Shown here: positions 52,890-61,995 of the stretch, in pieces | Numbering within the stretch: the stretch's first letter is position 1 | Layout: every line of letters begins with the position of its first letter | DNA from: Pseudoalteromonas sp. T1lg88 | GTDB lineage: Bacteria > Pseudomonadota > Gammaproteobacteria > Enterobacterales > Alteromonadaceae | NCBI RefSeq assembly: GCF_002964765.1 | Contig: NZ_PQCF01000018.1 | Location: 116,335 to 180,334, forward strand | Direction of reading: 5' to 3' | Length of the DNA: 64,000 nucleotides | Notes under the pieces: model-generated | Databases searched by the model: none | Seen by the model: only the letters and a program-made list of their open reading frames with translations | Told to the model about the DNA's origin: nothing | Made by a program: the position numbers and the translations under genes

Positions 52890-54009
52890 ATTTCCTATGA
52901 TTCATAATCAAATCCCTCTCTTAATAAAATAATAAAAAACGCCATATAAAATTGTCGAACGCTTAATTCTACCTAAAGTTAATAAAACCCCTGGTGTTTA
53001 CTGCATTACTAAACCTAACTGCTCCGGCTGTTAGTTATACTGGACCTCCCGTCGTTTATTTCACACATTGCCTTGATAACAGAACTTAGTAACCATATGA
53101 CTCATTGATACTTTTTATCTCTGTGCTCAACCTGGCATCGTATTTTTATTGCGGGTGGCGCCCAGGAGCGGGTTAATATTTGTCGCGGTGACGATAATTA
53201 TTTAAGGTTAGCCTTACTATTATCTTCCCCCTAGACCTATTGTATTCTTTCATTGCAAGCCTAGCTTATCAGCCGATACTTACTCGCGGGTTGCCTAAAC
53301 TCTGAGGTGTTAGTTTGAGTAATGGGCGGGGCGCCCAGCTTTTTTGAGCTATCCAGGTATTGCACTCACAGTGACTCAAAACCTTGGCCAATTAGCCTTT
53401 CATTGCCCTGGTGGTTTGGCAAAACCTCACAAAGTAACTTTTATTTTCAATTTAAAATTCTTCTAGGTCAGGGTGTTATTTTTTGAACATAATTTAGTCA
53501 TTTCGCATTCATCTAGCTGCATTATTATCCATCACACTAAAAAACAGCATGAGTATCGACGGGATAAAAAGGTGTTTTATTGCCTAGTGTCGATTCTCTG
53601 CTTAATTTTATTTTTGCTTCTTTTCTATTCTTAAGCTTTTGATTTGGTTGTTTTTATTTTATTTTCAGCCATGCAGTTCAAGCGAGTGCGCTTTATAACT
53701 ATAAGAAAAGTTTTCGTTATAGATTTGAGTCTTAAATTTAAGTAATTGATGTGGCAAGCTTAATTTCCATTGGCGAAAATCTATTCAATTTCATACCTTA
53801 AATTGGTTGAATTTTGACCTTTCGTCTTGTTATTATGCCGCCTTTTTTATTCTGGTTGTGATTTAGCAGCTCAATAAAAGCATACAGTTTTTGGTTCAAT
53901 TTCTATGGACCAAGGGTTTTTATTGTCTGAATTCACTACCTTTGCCGTTTTTTGATTTCTCTTTTATATGAGATTTCAATTATTTACATAAATTATTTCA
54001 GGTGTAGCG
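52890..54009. other. Long AT-rich non-coding region
   Basis: About 1.1 kb without a credible gene on either strand. It is visibly richer in A and T than the flanking housekeeping DNA, especially 53440-54000. I see no tRNA, transposase remnant, CRISPR repeat or strong terminator. It probably holds the promoter and long leader of the protease gene, or decayed DNA. The DNA from here to about 57.5 kb looks acquired. Confidence 0.5.
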
Positions 54010-55794
54010 ATGACAGCAAAACTTAAAATAACTAAGGCAGGGATGTATAAGAGTTTATCTTTTTTACTGGTACTGTTCGTATATTTCCAAAGTGTGCAAT
54101 CTGCACTAGCAGCAAGTGCGCTAGGGCAACAAAAGACTCTGGTAATGTTGCTTAACTTCAAGGAAAACCCAAGCGAGCAGCCAATGAGTGCAGCAGAGGC
54201 CAATAGCCTGGTCTTTGGTACGGTAAGTGATTTTTATCGTGAAAACTCTTTCGACCAAACTTGGTTCTCGGGTCAGGTAGTTGGCTGGTATACACTGCCT
54301 GTTTCGAATCAGGTGTGTGATTTAAGCGCCGTGCGCGACGCCGCCGATCAAAAAGCTATCTCTTCTGGTATTCAACTAGAACAATATGACCGTATCGTCT
54401 ATCTGATGACCAAAACAGCCTGCGCTATTTCCGGATCTGCGACCATGCAGGGAACACCTTCGCGTGCGTGGATCAACGGTGGTTTTGCGGCTAAGACTAT
54501 CGCCCACGAGTTGGGACACAATTTAGGCTTGTATCATTCCCGTGCCCTAGATTGTGGCGACACAACTATTTCAGAACAGTGTAAAACACTTGAATATGGC
54601 GATACCTATGATGCTATGGGCGGCCCAGATATTGGTTATTTCAACACATTTCAGAAAGAACAAATGGGTTGGTTGGAAGGAGCCCATGCCGCTAAAACAA
54701 TCGAAGTGACTCAAAGTGGTACTTATTCAATCGCTAACTATGAAACGCAAACCAATCAACCTGTGACCATCAAGGTGCCACGTGGTATAGATTCAACTAC
54801 TGGCAAAAAGAGCTGGTTTTATATTGAATACCGTCAGTCGGTAGGCTTTGACGACTTTTTGGATGCCCGTTCATACAGATCTTCGCGGGATGATGTAACG
54901 GCTGGCATCATTGTTCGCTCGGCTATCGAGGGTGACGGACGTAGCAGCAATTTACTTCACTTTAAACCTGAGCCTGACTCTAGCTTTAATGACTGGTTTG
55001 ATCCTGCTCTGTCTGTTGGCGGCAGCTTTACCGACCCTGTTTCTGGTGTTTCCTTTAGCTTGGTTAGTGAAAACGGCAGCTTGGCCGAGGTAAAGGTTAC
55101 TTTAGATGGCTCTGGCTCAGGCGGTGATAACGGAAGTTGCGCAATTAACGCGCCGTCCATAAATGCACAGGCCATTACGGAAAGTGCGGTATTCGCTGGC
55201 GCCGAAGTACAGTATCAGGTGACGGTTACCAATAAGGATTCAGCAGATTGTGCCAGTGCCAGTTTCGATATCAGCACCGCAGTACCGTTCGGTTGGCAAG
55301 CAACTAATGACCGAGTAACTTTAGCGCCGGGGGCATCTGGGCAAGTAGTTATCGCCGTGACTTCATCTCAAAGTGCAACCGCAAAAGATTATTCGTTATC
55401 AATTAAAGCAACGCACGGTGGCGATTCAGCTTCTAGTGCAGCAACATCGGTACGTTATACTGTAATTGCCGATGAAGCGACTACACCAGCAGTGGTTGCG
55501 GTTGACGACTCGGTAGCGCTAAGTTCAAAGGCGTCAGTAGTTATTGATGTATTGGCCAATGATATTGCTGGTGCACAGGCTTCAGTGACTTCCATCACCC
55601 AGCCTAGCAAGGGGACTGTAGAGATGCTGTCAGATGGCACCTTACGTTATACACCAGGGCGTCGATTTAAAAACAATGATAGTTTTAGCTATACCATTAG
55701 TGATGGGAATACCCGTTCGACAGCTTATGTTTCTGTAAGGCTACAGTCAGACGGTGGCAGCAATACAGGGCCTGGGAAGGGCAAAAACAAGTAA
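54010..55794 (+). CDS. Secreted metzincin-type metalloprotease with C-terminal Ig-like domains
   Basis: A 594-residue predicted exoprotease. A signal peptide covers residues about 1-35 (hydrophobic SFLLVLFVYFQSV, then ALAA). The catalytic motif is HELGHNLGLYH (166-176) with a Met-turn DAMGG (201-205), as in the gametolysin/M11-like and reprolysin-like metzincins. A NEW3/CARDB-like domain spans about 375-485 (VQYQVTVTNKDSADC) and a cadherin-like/Big_9 domain about 495-580 (DVLANDIAG, TLRYTPGRRFKNNDSFSYTISDG). It ends in a short basic GPGKGKNK tail. Likely acts outside the cell on matrix or glycoprotein. Exact family is uncertain; the catalytic call is firm. Confidence 0.85.
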   Translation: MTAKLKITKAGMYKSLSFLLVLFVYFQSVQSALAASALGQQKTLVMLLNFKENPSEQPMSAAEANSLVFGTVSDFYRENSFDQTWFSGQVVGWYTLPVSNQVCDLSAVRDAADQKAISSGIQLEQYDRIVYLMTKTACAISGSATMQGTPSRAWINGGFAAKTIAHELGHNLGLYHSRALDCGDTTISEQCKTLEYGDTYDAMGGPDIGYFNTFQKEQMGWLEGAHAAKTIEVTQSGTYSIANYETQTNQPVTIKVPRGIDSTTGKKSWFYIEYRQSVGFDDFLDARSYRSSRDDVTAGIIVRSAIEGDGRSSNLLHFKPEPDSSFNDWFDPALSVGGSFTDPVSGVSFSLVSENGSLAEVKVTLDGSGSGGDNGSCAINAPSINAQAITESAVFAGAEVQYQVTVTNKDSADCASASFDISTAVPFGWQATNDRVTLAPGASGQVVIAVTSSQSATAKDYSLSIKATHGGDSASSAATSVRYTVIADEATTPAVVAVDDSVALSSKASVVIDVLANDIAGAQASVTSITQPSKGTVEMLSDGTLRYTPGRRFKNNDSFSYTISDGNTRSTAYVSVRLQSDGGSNTGPGKGKNK

Positions 55795-55804
55795 AGATAG
55801 ATAT

Positions 55805-55837
55805 AAAAAAGCCTGACTCGCAAGAGCCAGGCTTTTT
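55805..55837. terminator. Bidirectional terminator between the protease and the secreted hypothetical
   Basis: AAGCCTG and CAGGCTT pair, extended by CTC/GAG after one mismatch, around GCAA, with A and T runs outside. Confidence 0.82.
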
Positions 55838-55858
55838 AGTTTTTCGATTTAACTTTGC

Positions 55859-57142
55859 CTATTCAAGGTTAATTGCTGAAGCAGGTGCAGGGCACATCTC
55901 CATGTCCACACACTGAGGACATAAGGTACATTCTGCATCCGCTGGCATAGCGTCTACAGGAAGACCAAAGAAGGTTACGCCACTGGCTTCAACTGTGTCA
56001 GAAAACGCTCTGACATAAAAACCAGCTTGGCCTTCGTCGCCTAATTCTCCATCTCCAGGTACTGGTACATAACTACCTTGGAACTCAGCGCAGGCGCCCA
56101 TAGTACCAGCAGGAGTCAGTGTACCTATGTCATGTGTAGCTATGATGTTGCCACCAACGACGTCTTCTACTTCCACGTCTAACATAGTCACAGCAGAAGT
56201 ATTACAGACCTCACCGCTGTAGTTCACTTGAAGTCCGTAGTCTAAGTTGTCATTTAGCACTACCACCACATTACAATCTTTTTCAAGTGATAAGGAACCT
56301 GGAATTTCCTGGCTTGGGCAATCCCAGCTGGCCATATCATCAACTTCAACCGGGCCGTTATCTTCTATTGCTGCGGTTACGGTAGCATGGTTTAAAATAC
56401 CATTTTGACCAATAACAAAAGAGCCATTGAACTGCTTGGTAGCACCGGGCTCTAACCCGTCATGGTTGTAGGTGTGGCTGCCTGCGCCATCAACACCCTC
56501 AGCTGTGGTGTCGACTACTGTAATGTCGAATAAAGGTAGGGTACCTGTGTTTTCGACGGTTAGCACGTAGTTGTATTTAAGTGCTTCGCCATCCACAACG
56601 CTGTCAAAGGTACAGTCTTTAGTAAGTTTGATGTCGGGAGCACCTGGGGTATAACAGAATGAAATATGGCTAAGGCCATAGTAATTACCATTCTTATGGT
56701 TGACCGGAGAATGCAGTCCTCCGTCAGATAAGGTGATCTCGCCACTGTCGGCGTAGTATTCATAAAGGTTGCCGGCTGGGCCACCTTTAACGAAGATGGA
56801 CTGGATAATTACACCGCCGCTAACGGTCCAATCGAACGTTTTGTCCGGCTGTATATCTATGTCCACGTTTATTTCGCCATTACTCCACATGCCGTCACCG
56901 GGGTCATTGATTCGGTACTCCAATAACCCTTCAACACCCGTGAGTTCAAAGCAGGTTGGGTTGCCCTCAACATATTCAGGTTGCACCCCATTGTCGGATG
57001 GCGCCCCAGGGTCTTCGGCGAATGCATTTTGTGCGCAAAGGGTAAACCCTAAGACCAAAAACAGAGCAAGTAATTTGCTGTTGGTTAAGGTGGAACAACT
57101 AAACCCGCTTGTGCCCCACCATGAATTCATTTTGGTTTTCAT
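55859..57142 (-). CDS. Secreted hypothetical protein with DUF11-like repeats and Cys-rich C-terminus
   Basis: A 427-residue exported protein of unknown function. A long signal region (residues about 1-42, LLALFLVLGFTLCAQNAFA) precedes an acidic mature part. Residues about 165-260 look like a DUF11/CARDB-type beta-sandwich (LKYNYVLTVENTGTLPLFDITVVDTT), and a second similar unit follows (YSGEVCNTSAVTMLDVEVEDV). The C-terminal 30 residues carry a cluster of cysteines (CTLCPQCVDMEMCP). I use ATG 57142 with AAGGAG at 57149-57154. It faces the protease gene and shares its terminator. Possibly a surface or matrix protein. Confidence 0.75.
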   Translation of the reverse strand: MKTKMNSWWGTSGFSCSTLTNSKLLALFLVLGFTLCAQNAFAEDPGAPSDNGVQPEYVEGNPTCFELTGVEGLLEYRINDPGDGMWSNGEINVDIDIQPDKTFDWTVSGGVIIQSIFVKGGPAGNLYEYYADSGEITLSDGGLHSPVNHKNGNYYGLSHISFCYTPGAPDIKLTKDCTFDSVVDGEALKYNYVLTVENTGTLPLFDITVVDTTAEGVDGAGSHTYNHDGLEPGATKQFNGSFVIGQNGILNHATVTAAIEDNGPVEVDDMASWDCPSQEIPGSLSLEKDCNVVVVLNDNLDYGLQVNYSGEVCNTSAVTMLDVEVEDVVGGNIIATHDIGTLTPAGTMGACAEFQGSYVPVPGDGELGDEGQAGFYVRAFSDTVEASGVTFFGLPVDAMPADAECTLCPQCVDMEMCPAPASAINLE

Positions 57143-57527
57143 AAAAGCTCCTTTGAGTATGGACAACAAACTGCGGCCCTATACACAGTGATAGTTAGTT
57201 ATTGCCTAGTGAAACTTTTTACTTCGTACTTTTAGTACGTCGCTATGCTTATGAGCACAGACCATGCCAATTCTTAACCATATGTATTTATTAGAAATTA
57301 TTTTAATTTGATAAGATGCGAGGTCTATGTTGTGTCATAGCCGATACACCCTAATTTGCTGAACTGCTCTCGGAATGTGATTAACTGTATGAATTTAATG
57401 AAATTTAATTTTTGGCGGGTTGATGTGTACAGCAAGGGACACAGTGTTCACCAGTGTTACACTTCTTAAGACACATAATTAATTGAGCGCTTCTTAATCA
57501 TTCAGATCAGAAAGTTAAAATTTATAG
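57143..57527. other. Upstream region of the secreted hypothetical
   Basis: No gene is seen. A small inverted repeat GTACTTTTAGTAC is at 57227-57239. The DNA is AT-rich like the rest of the island. It ends at the promoter of the second tRNA block. Confidence 0.4.
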
Positions 57528-57555
57528 TTGACCGAATTCAGTAATTCGTTAGACT
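57528..57555 (+). promoter_or_regulatory. Promoter of the second tRNA block
   Basis: TTGACC at 57528-57533 and TAGACT at 57550-57555 with a 16-base spacer and a GC-rich discriminator ACGCGCTCG. Same architecture as the first tRNA promoter at 51924. Confidence 0.65.
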
Positions 57556-57599
57556 ACGCGCTCGTTCATACGGCAGAGTTCGTGGGAACGGTAGTTAGA

Positions 57600-57682
57600 A
57601 TGTAAGATGGGAAGGGTCTTACTGCGTAAGTTAATGGTACAAGCTTTAGCTTATAGCAGGTCGGTGATTCTCATTATGGAAC
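57600..57682 (+). repeat. Degenerate spacer element E
   Basis: GGAAC occurs at 57595-57599 and again at 57678-57682, 83 bases apart, close to the 84-base period of elements C and D. The interior has lost the GCGAGTA start but contains its own hairpin, GTAAGA paired with TCTTAC, and the late block CTTATAGC seen in D. Confidence 0.45.
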
Positions 57683-57766
57683 GCGAGTATAGCTCAGCTG
57701 TAAGAAGGTAAGGACGCAACCTTTTGTCTTATAGCGGCGCGAATATTCTCTTTCTGACCTAGGAAC
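57683..57766 (+). repeat. tRNA-Gly-derived spacer element D
   Basis: 84 bases, GCGAGTA to GGAAC. GCTGTAAGA pairs with TCTTATAGC (nine pairs, one G-U) around AGGT/ACCT and the loop AAGGACGCA. Very close to element C, which is 5 kb away across the island. A real tRNA-Gly follows. Confidence 0.7.
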
Positions 57767-57842
57767 GCGAGTATAGCTCAGCTGGTAGAGCGCAACCTTG
57801 CCAAGGTTGAGGTCACGAGTTCGAACCTCGTTACTCGCTCCA
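57767..57842 (+). tRNA. tRNA-Gly (GCC), copy 4
   Basis: Same 76-base sequence as the three copies of the first block, with encoded CCA. Confidence 0.97.
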
Positions 57843-57878
57843 ACTTCCTTATTTCTGTTGCTACAATCATTTCAAGAG

Positions 57879-57952
57879 GGCGGAATGGCAGAGTGGCCAT
57901 GCAGCGGATTGCAAATCCGTCTACCTCGGTTCGACTCCGGGTTCCGCCTCCA
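57879..57952 (+). tRNA. tRNA-Cys (GCA), copy 2
   Basis: 74 bases, anticodon GCA. Differs from the copy at 52122 by one base after the anticodon stem (CTACC versus CCACC). The MITE-like repeat starts four bases after its CCA. Confidence 0.97.
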
Positions 57953-57955
57953 TCC

Positions 57956-58117
57956 ATACCAATTCACGTAACTCGCTAATCATTCTAGCGGGCTAAATAT
58001 CATGCTTACGACGTTGGAATTTTTATATGTAGAATAACTACATAAGAAAAATACCGCCTTGTTATCACTTCATTTATCCAGTGCTATATCTGATCACATA
58101 CTTAACAGAATTGGTAT
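57956..58117. repeat. MITE-like element, copy 2
   Basis: 162 bases with the same perfect 10-base terminal inverted repeats as the copy at 24344-24552. Its right end shares the base at 58117 with the TAA stop codon of the slipin gene (minus strand), so it was inserted at the very end of that gene. It lacks the internal block of about 47 bases of copy 1. Confidence 0.8.
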
Positions 58118-58893
58118 TACTTCTTCTCTTCTTTATTTTCAAATAATCCCTTTAATAATTCCATGGGTAATGGAAAGGCGATGGTTGAGTTTTTCTCGCC
58201 GGCAATTTCCGTTAATGTCTGCAGGTACCTTAATAAGATGGCGTTAGGTTCTTTTGATAAGGTTTCTGCCGCTTCAACCAGTTTTTCTGAGGCTTCCATT
58301 TCCCCAGAGGCGTGAATTACTTTTGCTCTACGTGTACGTTCTGCTTCGGCTTGTTTGGCTATGGCCCTAATCATGGTTTCGTTAAGGTCGACGTGTTTAA
58401 TTTCGACATTGGCAACCTTGATCCCCCAACCATCGGTACGCGCATCTAAAATCTCTTGGATATCGACGTTGAGCATGTCTCTATTTGCCAGCATTTCATC
58501 CAGTTCATGTTGCCCCAGCACTGAGCGTAAGGTTGTTTGTGCCAGCTCGGAGGTGGCTTGGAGAAAGTTTTCAACATTAATAATGGCTTTTTGCGGATCG
58601 ATAACGCGAAAGTAGATCACCGCATTGACGCGTACCGATACATTATCCCGGCTTATTACATCCTGGCTGGGCACATCCATTACTATGGTACGTAAATCCA
58701 CGCGGACTATTTGTTGGATAAAGGGAATGACGATAATGAGGCCAGGCCCTTTTACCTTGTAAAAACGCCCGAGCAAAAATATCACGCCGCGCTCGTACTC
58801 ACGCAAAATGCGAAATGCACTGAGAATGATTAAAATGAGCAAGAGTATTATGGTGCTCGAGAATATCTGACTATTGGTTAAGAAGATTTCCAT
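58117..58893 (-). CDS. Slipin (SPFH/band 7 family) membrane protein
   Basis: A 258-residue stomatin-like protein: one N-terminal membrane segment (about 8-28), then the SPFH domain ([20 protein letters not shown] through [36 protein letters not shown]) and a short oligomerisation tail. Slipins form membrane scaffolds and are the usual partner of long NfeD proteases, which is the gene just upstream (3-base gap). The stop codon overlaps the MITE-like repeat by one base, so the C-terminal KEEKK may have been altered by insertion. Confidence 0.9.
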   Translation of the reverse strand: MEIFLTNSQIFSSTIILLLILIILSAFRILREYERGVIFLLGRFYKVKGPGLIIVIPFIQQIVRVDLRTIVMDVPSQDVISRDNVSVRVNAVIYFRVIDPQKAIINVENFLQATSELAQTTLRSVLGQHELDEMLANRDMLNVDIQEILDARTDGWGIKVANVEIKHVDLNETMIRAIAKQAEAERTRRAKVIHASGEMEASEKLVEAAETLSKEPNAILLRYLQTLTEIAGEKNSTIAFPLPMELLKGLFENKEEKK

Positions 58894-58896
58894 GAC

Positions 58897-60228
58897 TTAC
58901 TCCTTGGCTGGGGGTGGCGAAACATGCAATGTTAAGCCTTGAACTGATTCTATGGTGACCTGATCACCCTGTTTGATGGGGCTATCGCTGTGCGCTGCCC
59001 AACGCTCGCCGCCAACATCCACAAAACCCTGGCCGCAAAAATCCTTTTCGGCGATGGCTATTTTTCCAGCCATGCTTTCTTGACCGAAAACCACTTCCAC
59101 ATTTCGATTTCGCCATAAATAACCAAGTAAAAATATCACCACCAAGACACTGGTGAAGGCGACGCCGGCTATTAAAGGGATGGAAATCTGAAAGTAGGGG
59201 CTTTGAGTATCGATTAAGAAAATTGAGCCTAAAACAAAAGCAGCAATGCCACCGAGCCCAAATATGCCAAAACTTGGCACAAACGACTCGGCAACCATTA
59301 AAGCAATGCCTAACGCGATCAGCGCCAGGCCGGAGAAACTTAGGGGTAACATTTGAAAGGCATAAAGGGCGACGATAAGGCTGATGGCGCCAACGACACC
59401 GGCGACACCAATGCCCGGGCTGTAAAATTCCAGCAGTAGGCCATAAACGCCTATGAGCATTAATATATACGCTATGTTTGGGTCGGTAATGGTGGCAATA
59501 AAGTTAAAGCGCCAATCCGGCTCGACTGGCTGCAATTGAGCTCCTGCTAGCGTAAGCTTTGTCTGTTGCTCACCGCTTTTGATGCTAAACCCCTCAAGCT
59601 GTGCCAATAGATCTGTGGGTGAGTCGGCCAGATGAGTGATGACGTTTTCTTTCATGGCTTCCGATGCCGTCAGGGTTGCCGCTTCGCGCACCGCTTGCTC
59701 TGCCCATTCGGGATTGCGTCCGCGTAGCTGTGCTAGTGAGCGAATATAGGCAATAGCATCATTGAGCATCTTCTTATCCATGGCGCTTGGCGTTTGCTCT
59801 TTTTCTCCTTGAGGCTGACCTTGCCCAGGCGCGGCGATATTCACCGGCGTTGCGGCGCCTAAGGTGGTGGCCGGAGCCATGGCGGCAATATGACAGGCGT
59901 ACAAAAGGAAAGTACCCGCACTGGCGGCGCGAGCGCCTTGAGGGTATACCAGGCAGGCTACGGGAACGGATGATGTTAACACCGCCTGGTTAATTTGCCG
60001 CAAACTACTGCTTAGCCCGCCGGGCGTGTCCAGGGTGATCATCAGCAAGGGCTGCGACAGTGCATTGGCTTTATTGATTTGGCGAACGACAAAATCTGCC
60101 ACAGCGGGACCAATAGCCCCCTCTATGCGAATTACCGGGACCATGTTTGTTGGTTGTTGCTCAGTTTGCTCTTGTGCCAATCCATAAAAAGCTGTCAACA
60201 GCAATACTAAGGCGAGGAGTCGTATCAT
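58897..60228 (-). CDS. NfeD-family membrane serine protease (long form)
   Basis: A 443-residue NfeD protein. After a signal peptide (about 1-20) comes a ClpP-class serine protease domain with TPGGLSSSLRQI and the catalytic serine in ARAASAGTFLLYACH. Then four or five membrane segments (about 235-365) and a C-terminal OB-fold NfeD domain (EKDFCGQGFVDVGGERW). Long NfeD proteins cleave stomatin/slipin C-termini; the slipin gene follows directly. I start at ATG 60228, as an in-frame TTG two codons earlier is less likely. Confidence 0.88.
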   Translation of the reverse strand: MIRLLALVLLLTAFYGLAQEQTEQQPTNMVPVIRIEGAIGPAVADFVVRQINKANALSQPLLMITLDTPGGLSSSLRQINQAVLTSSVPVACLVYPQGARAASAGTFLLYACHIAAMAPATTLGAATPVNIAAPGQGQPQGEKEQTPSAMDKKMLNDAIAYIRSLAQLRGRNPEWAEQAVREAATLTASEAMKENVITHLADSPTDLLAQLEGFSIKSGEQQTKLTLAGAQLQPVEPDWRFNFIATITDPNIAYILMLIGVYGLLLEFYSPGIGVAGVVGAISLIVALYAFQMLPLSFSGLALIALGIALMVAESFVPSFGIFGLGGIAAFVLGSIFLIDTQSPYFQISIPLIAGVAFTSVLVVIFLLGYLWRNRNVEVVFGQESMAGKIAIAEKDFCGQGFVDVGGERWAAHSDSPIKQGDQVTIESVQGLTLHVSPPPAKE

Positions 60229-60351
60229 GATCAATTTGAACTTGATGCTTTAGTCACAGTATAGCCCTAGTTGGAGCACCGCGTTATTTACAACTAAGAT
60301 TCAAAGAAATACTGAGGTTGCACTCAGTAAATTTTACCGAGTCGACTAACA

Positions 60352-61965
60352 ATGACCATGATCGAGACCTATCATCTCCTTGAAGCGCTAGGCGGGTTGG
60401 GGCTTTTCTTACTGGGCATGACCATAATGACCGATGCCTTATATCAACTTGCTGGTCAGCGGATCCGTAATGCCTTGATGTCCTTAACACGTAGCCCTGT
60501 GTCCGGAGCGTGCACTGGAGCCTGCAGCACGGCTATCCTGCAGTCTTCAAGCGCCACTACTGTGGCCGCCGTCGGTTTTGTTTCAGCCGGGTTGTTAACC
60601 TTTAAAGAATCCTTGGGGATTATTTTTGGTGCCAATGTAGGCACGACCATAACCGGCTGGTTAGTGGTGTTGATAGGTTTTAAGCTTCAACTGACCAGTT
60701 TGATCTTGCCTTTATTGCTGTTTGCCATGGTTGCTAAGTTGTTTTTAAAGGGAAAGCGAGCCTCACTGGCCATGGCGGTAGCGGGATTTTCCGTTATTTT
60801 TGTTGGCATCGGCATGATGCAAAGTGGTCTGTCCGGGTTTGAGCAGGTATTAACACCAGAAACCTTTGGTCCGGATACCTGGCTTGGCAGAATACAACTT
60901 TTGCTCCTTGGGGTCGCCATTACCCTGGTTACCCAGTCCTCAAGTGCCGGTGTAGCGGCGAGTCTCACCGCCTTGTATGCAGGTAGCATTAACTTTCATC
61001 AAGCCGCCGCCTTGATCATAGGCATGGATTTGGGTACTACGGTGACTGCTTTGGTTGCGACCTTGGGTGGCTCGGTTGCATCGCGGCGGACTGGCCTTTC
61101 GCACGTAATTTATAATGTCTTAACGGCAATGATGGCGCTGTTGCTTATCACACCCTTTGTGCATCTTTGGCAATGGCTGTTCACACAATCAGTTGAAACC
61201 CAGGCGCAGCTGGCTCTGGTGGCCTTTCATACGCTCTTTAATGTCTTGGGGCTGTTTTTGGTTTTGCCTTTTACCAATCAGTTTGAGCACCTCATGCGAA
61301 TGCTGGTTCCTCAACGGGGGCAGTCGTACACCGAGGCATTGGACAACACCTTATTGCGGGATGTGGACCTTGCTTTAAAAACGGTTCATGCCAGTGTGTA
61401 TCGGCAATTTCATGATCTCCTCTGTTATCTTCGCACTCGGCTAAAGCCGGGAGACTTTGTTAATGCTCCCTCTTTTCCCGAGCTTCAAAGTGCACTGGAC
61501 GAAACCCATGTCTATGTTGACCTGATCCATTTACAGCAAAAAGATAAACCGAGCTGGTCTCAGTTACTGGAGCTGATTCATATTCTAGATCATATGCAGC
61601 GTTTGCATGAAAGATGCAAAGTCTTGGGTGATGACCCATGGTATGACACAGATGGCGAACTTATTATGAGAAACGGGCATTTTAGCGCACTCCTTATAAA
61701 TACGGAGCAAGCCCTGAATAATATGATGCTGAGTATTAATGAAGGTGACAACCTCCGTTTGTGGCAACAGGCGCAGAGCCTGGGTGACGAAGTGGAAAGC
61801 GAGTTAGCGAGGGCCCGAGCTCAGCGGATGCATGATATAGCCGTAGGCCGGCTGGGGGTACCAGAGGCCGAGGACTACTTGGAGCAATACCGGCACCTGC
61901 AAAAAACTATCTACCATATTCGCCGGGTTTGTTTGCATCTTAATCGGTGGCAAGAAATTAAATAA
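60352..61965 (+). CDS. Na/Pi cotransporter family protein with PhoU-like domain
   Basis: A 537-residue protein. The membrane half has the duplicated QSS motif of the NaPi-II family (LQSSSATTVAAVGF and TQSSSAGVAASLTAL, residues about 63 and 198) and eight or so hydrophobic segments. The cytoplasmic half from about 330 is helical and PhoU-like. It probably imports or exports phosphate with sodium. Start: an ATG at 60352 or 60358; no strong ribosome-binding site distinguishes them. Confidence 0.88.
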   Translation: MTMIETYHLLEALGGLGLFLLGMTIMTDALYQLAGQRIRNALMSLTRSPVSGACTGACSTAILQSSSATTVAAVGFVSAGLLTFKESLGIIFGANVGTTITGWLVVLIGFKLQLTSLILPLLLFAMVAKLFLKGKRASLAMAVAGFSVIFVGIGMMQSGLSGFEQVLTPETFGPDTWLGRIQLLLLGVAITLVTQSSSAGVAASLTALYAGSINFHQAAALIIGMDLGTTVTALVATLGGSVASRRTGLSHVIYNVLTAMMALLLITPFVHLWQWLFTQSVETQAQLALVAFHTLFNVLGLFLVLPFTNQFEHLMRMLVPQRGQSYTEALDNTLLRDVDLALKTVHASVYRQFHDLLCYLRTRLKPGDFVNAPSFPELQSALDETHVYVDLIHLQQKDKPSWSQLLELIHILDHMQRLHERCKVLGDDPWYDTDGELIMRNGHFSALLINTEQALNNMMLSINEGDNLRLWQQAQSLGDEVESELARARAQRMHDIAVGRLGVPEAEDYLEQYRHLQKTIYHIRRVCLHLNRWQEIK

Positions 61966-61966
61966 C

Positions 61967-61992
61967 AAAAAAGGCCGCAAGTGCGGCCTTCA
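61967..61992 (-). terminator. Terminator after the alanine/glycine symporter
   Basis: AAGGCCGCA at 61971-61979 pairs with TGCGGCCTT at 61982-61990. The minus strand then has a T run (61972 down to 61967), a few bases past the symporter stop. It may also slow the convergent Na/Pi gene. Confidence 0.85.
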
Positions 61993-61995
61993 TTA

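Noticed and set aside
52890..57527. Island as a prophage or integrative element
   Set aside because: No integrase, phage, conjugation or attachment-site repeat of the tRNA 3' end was found. AT-rich composition and gene content suggest transfer, but the mechanism is not visible.
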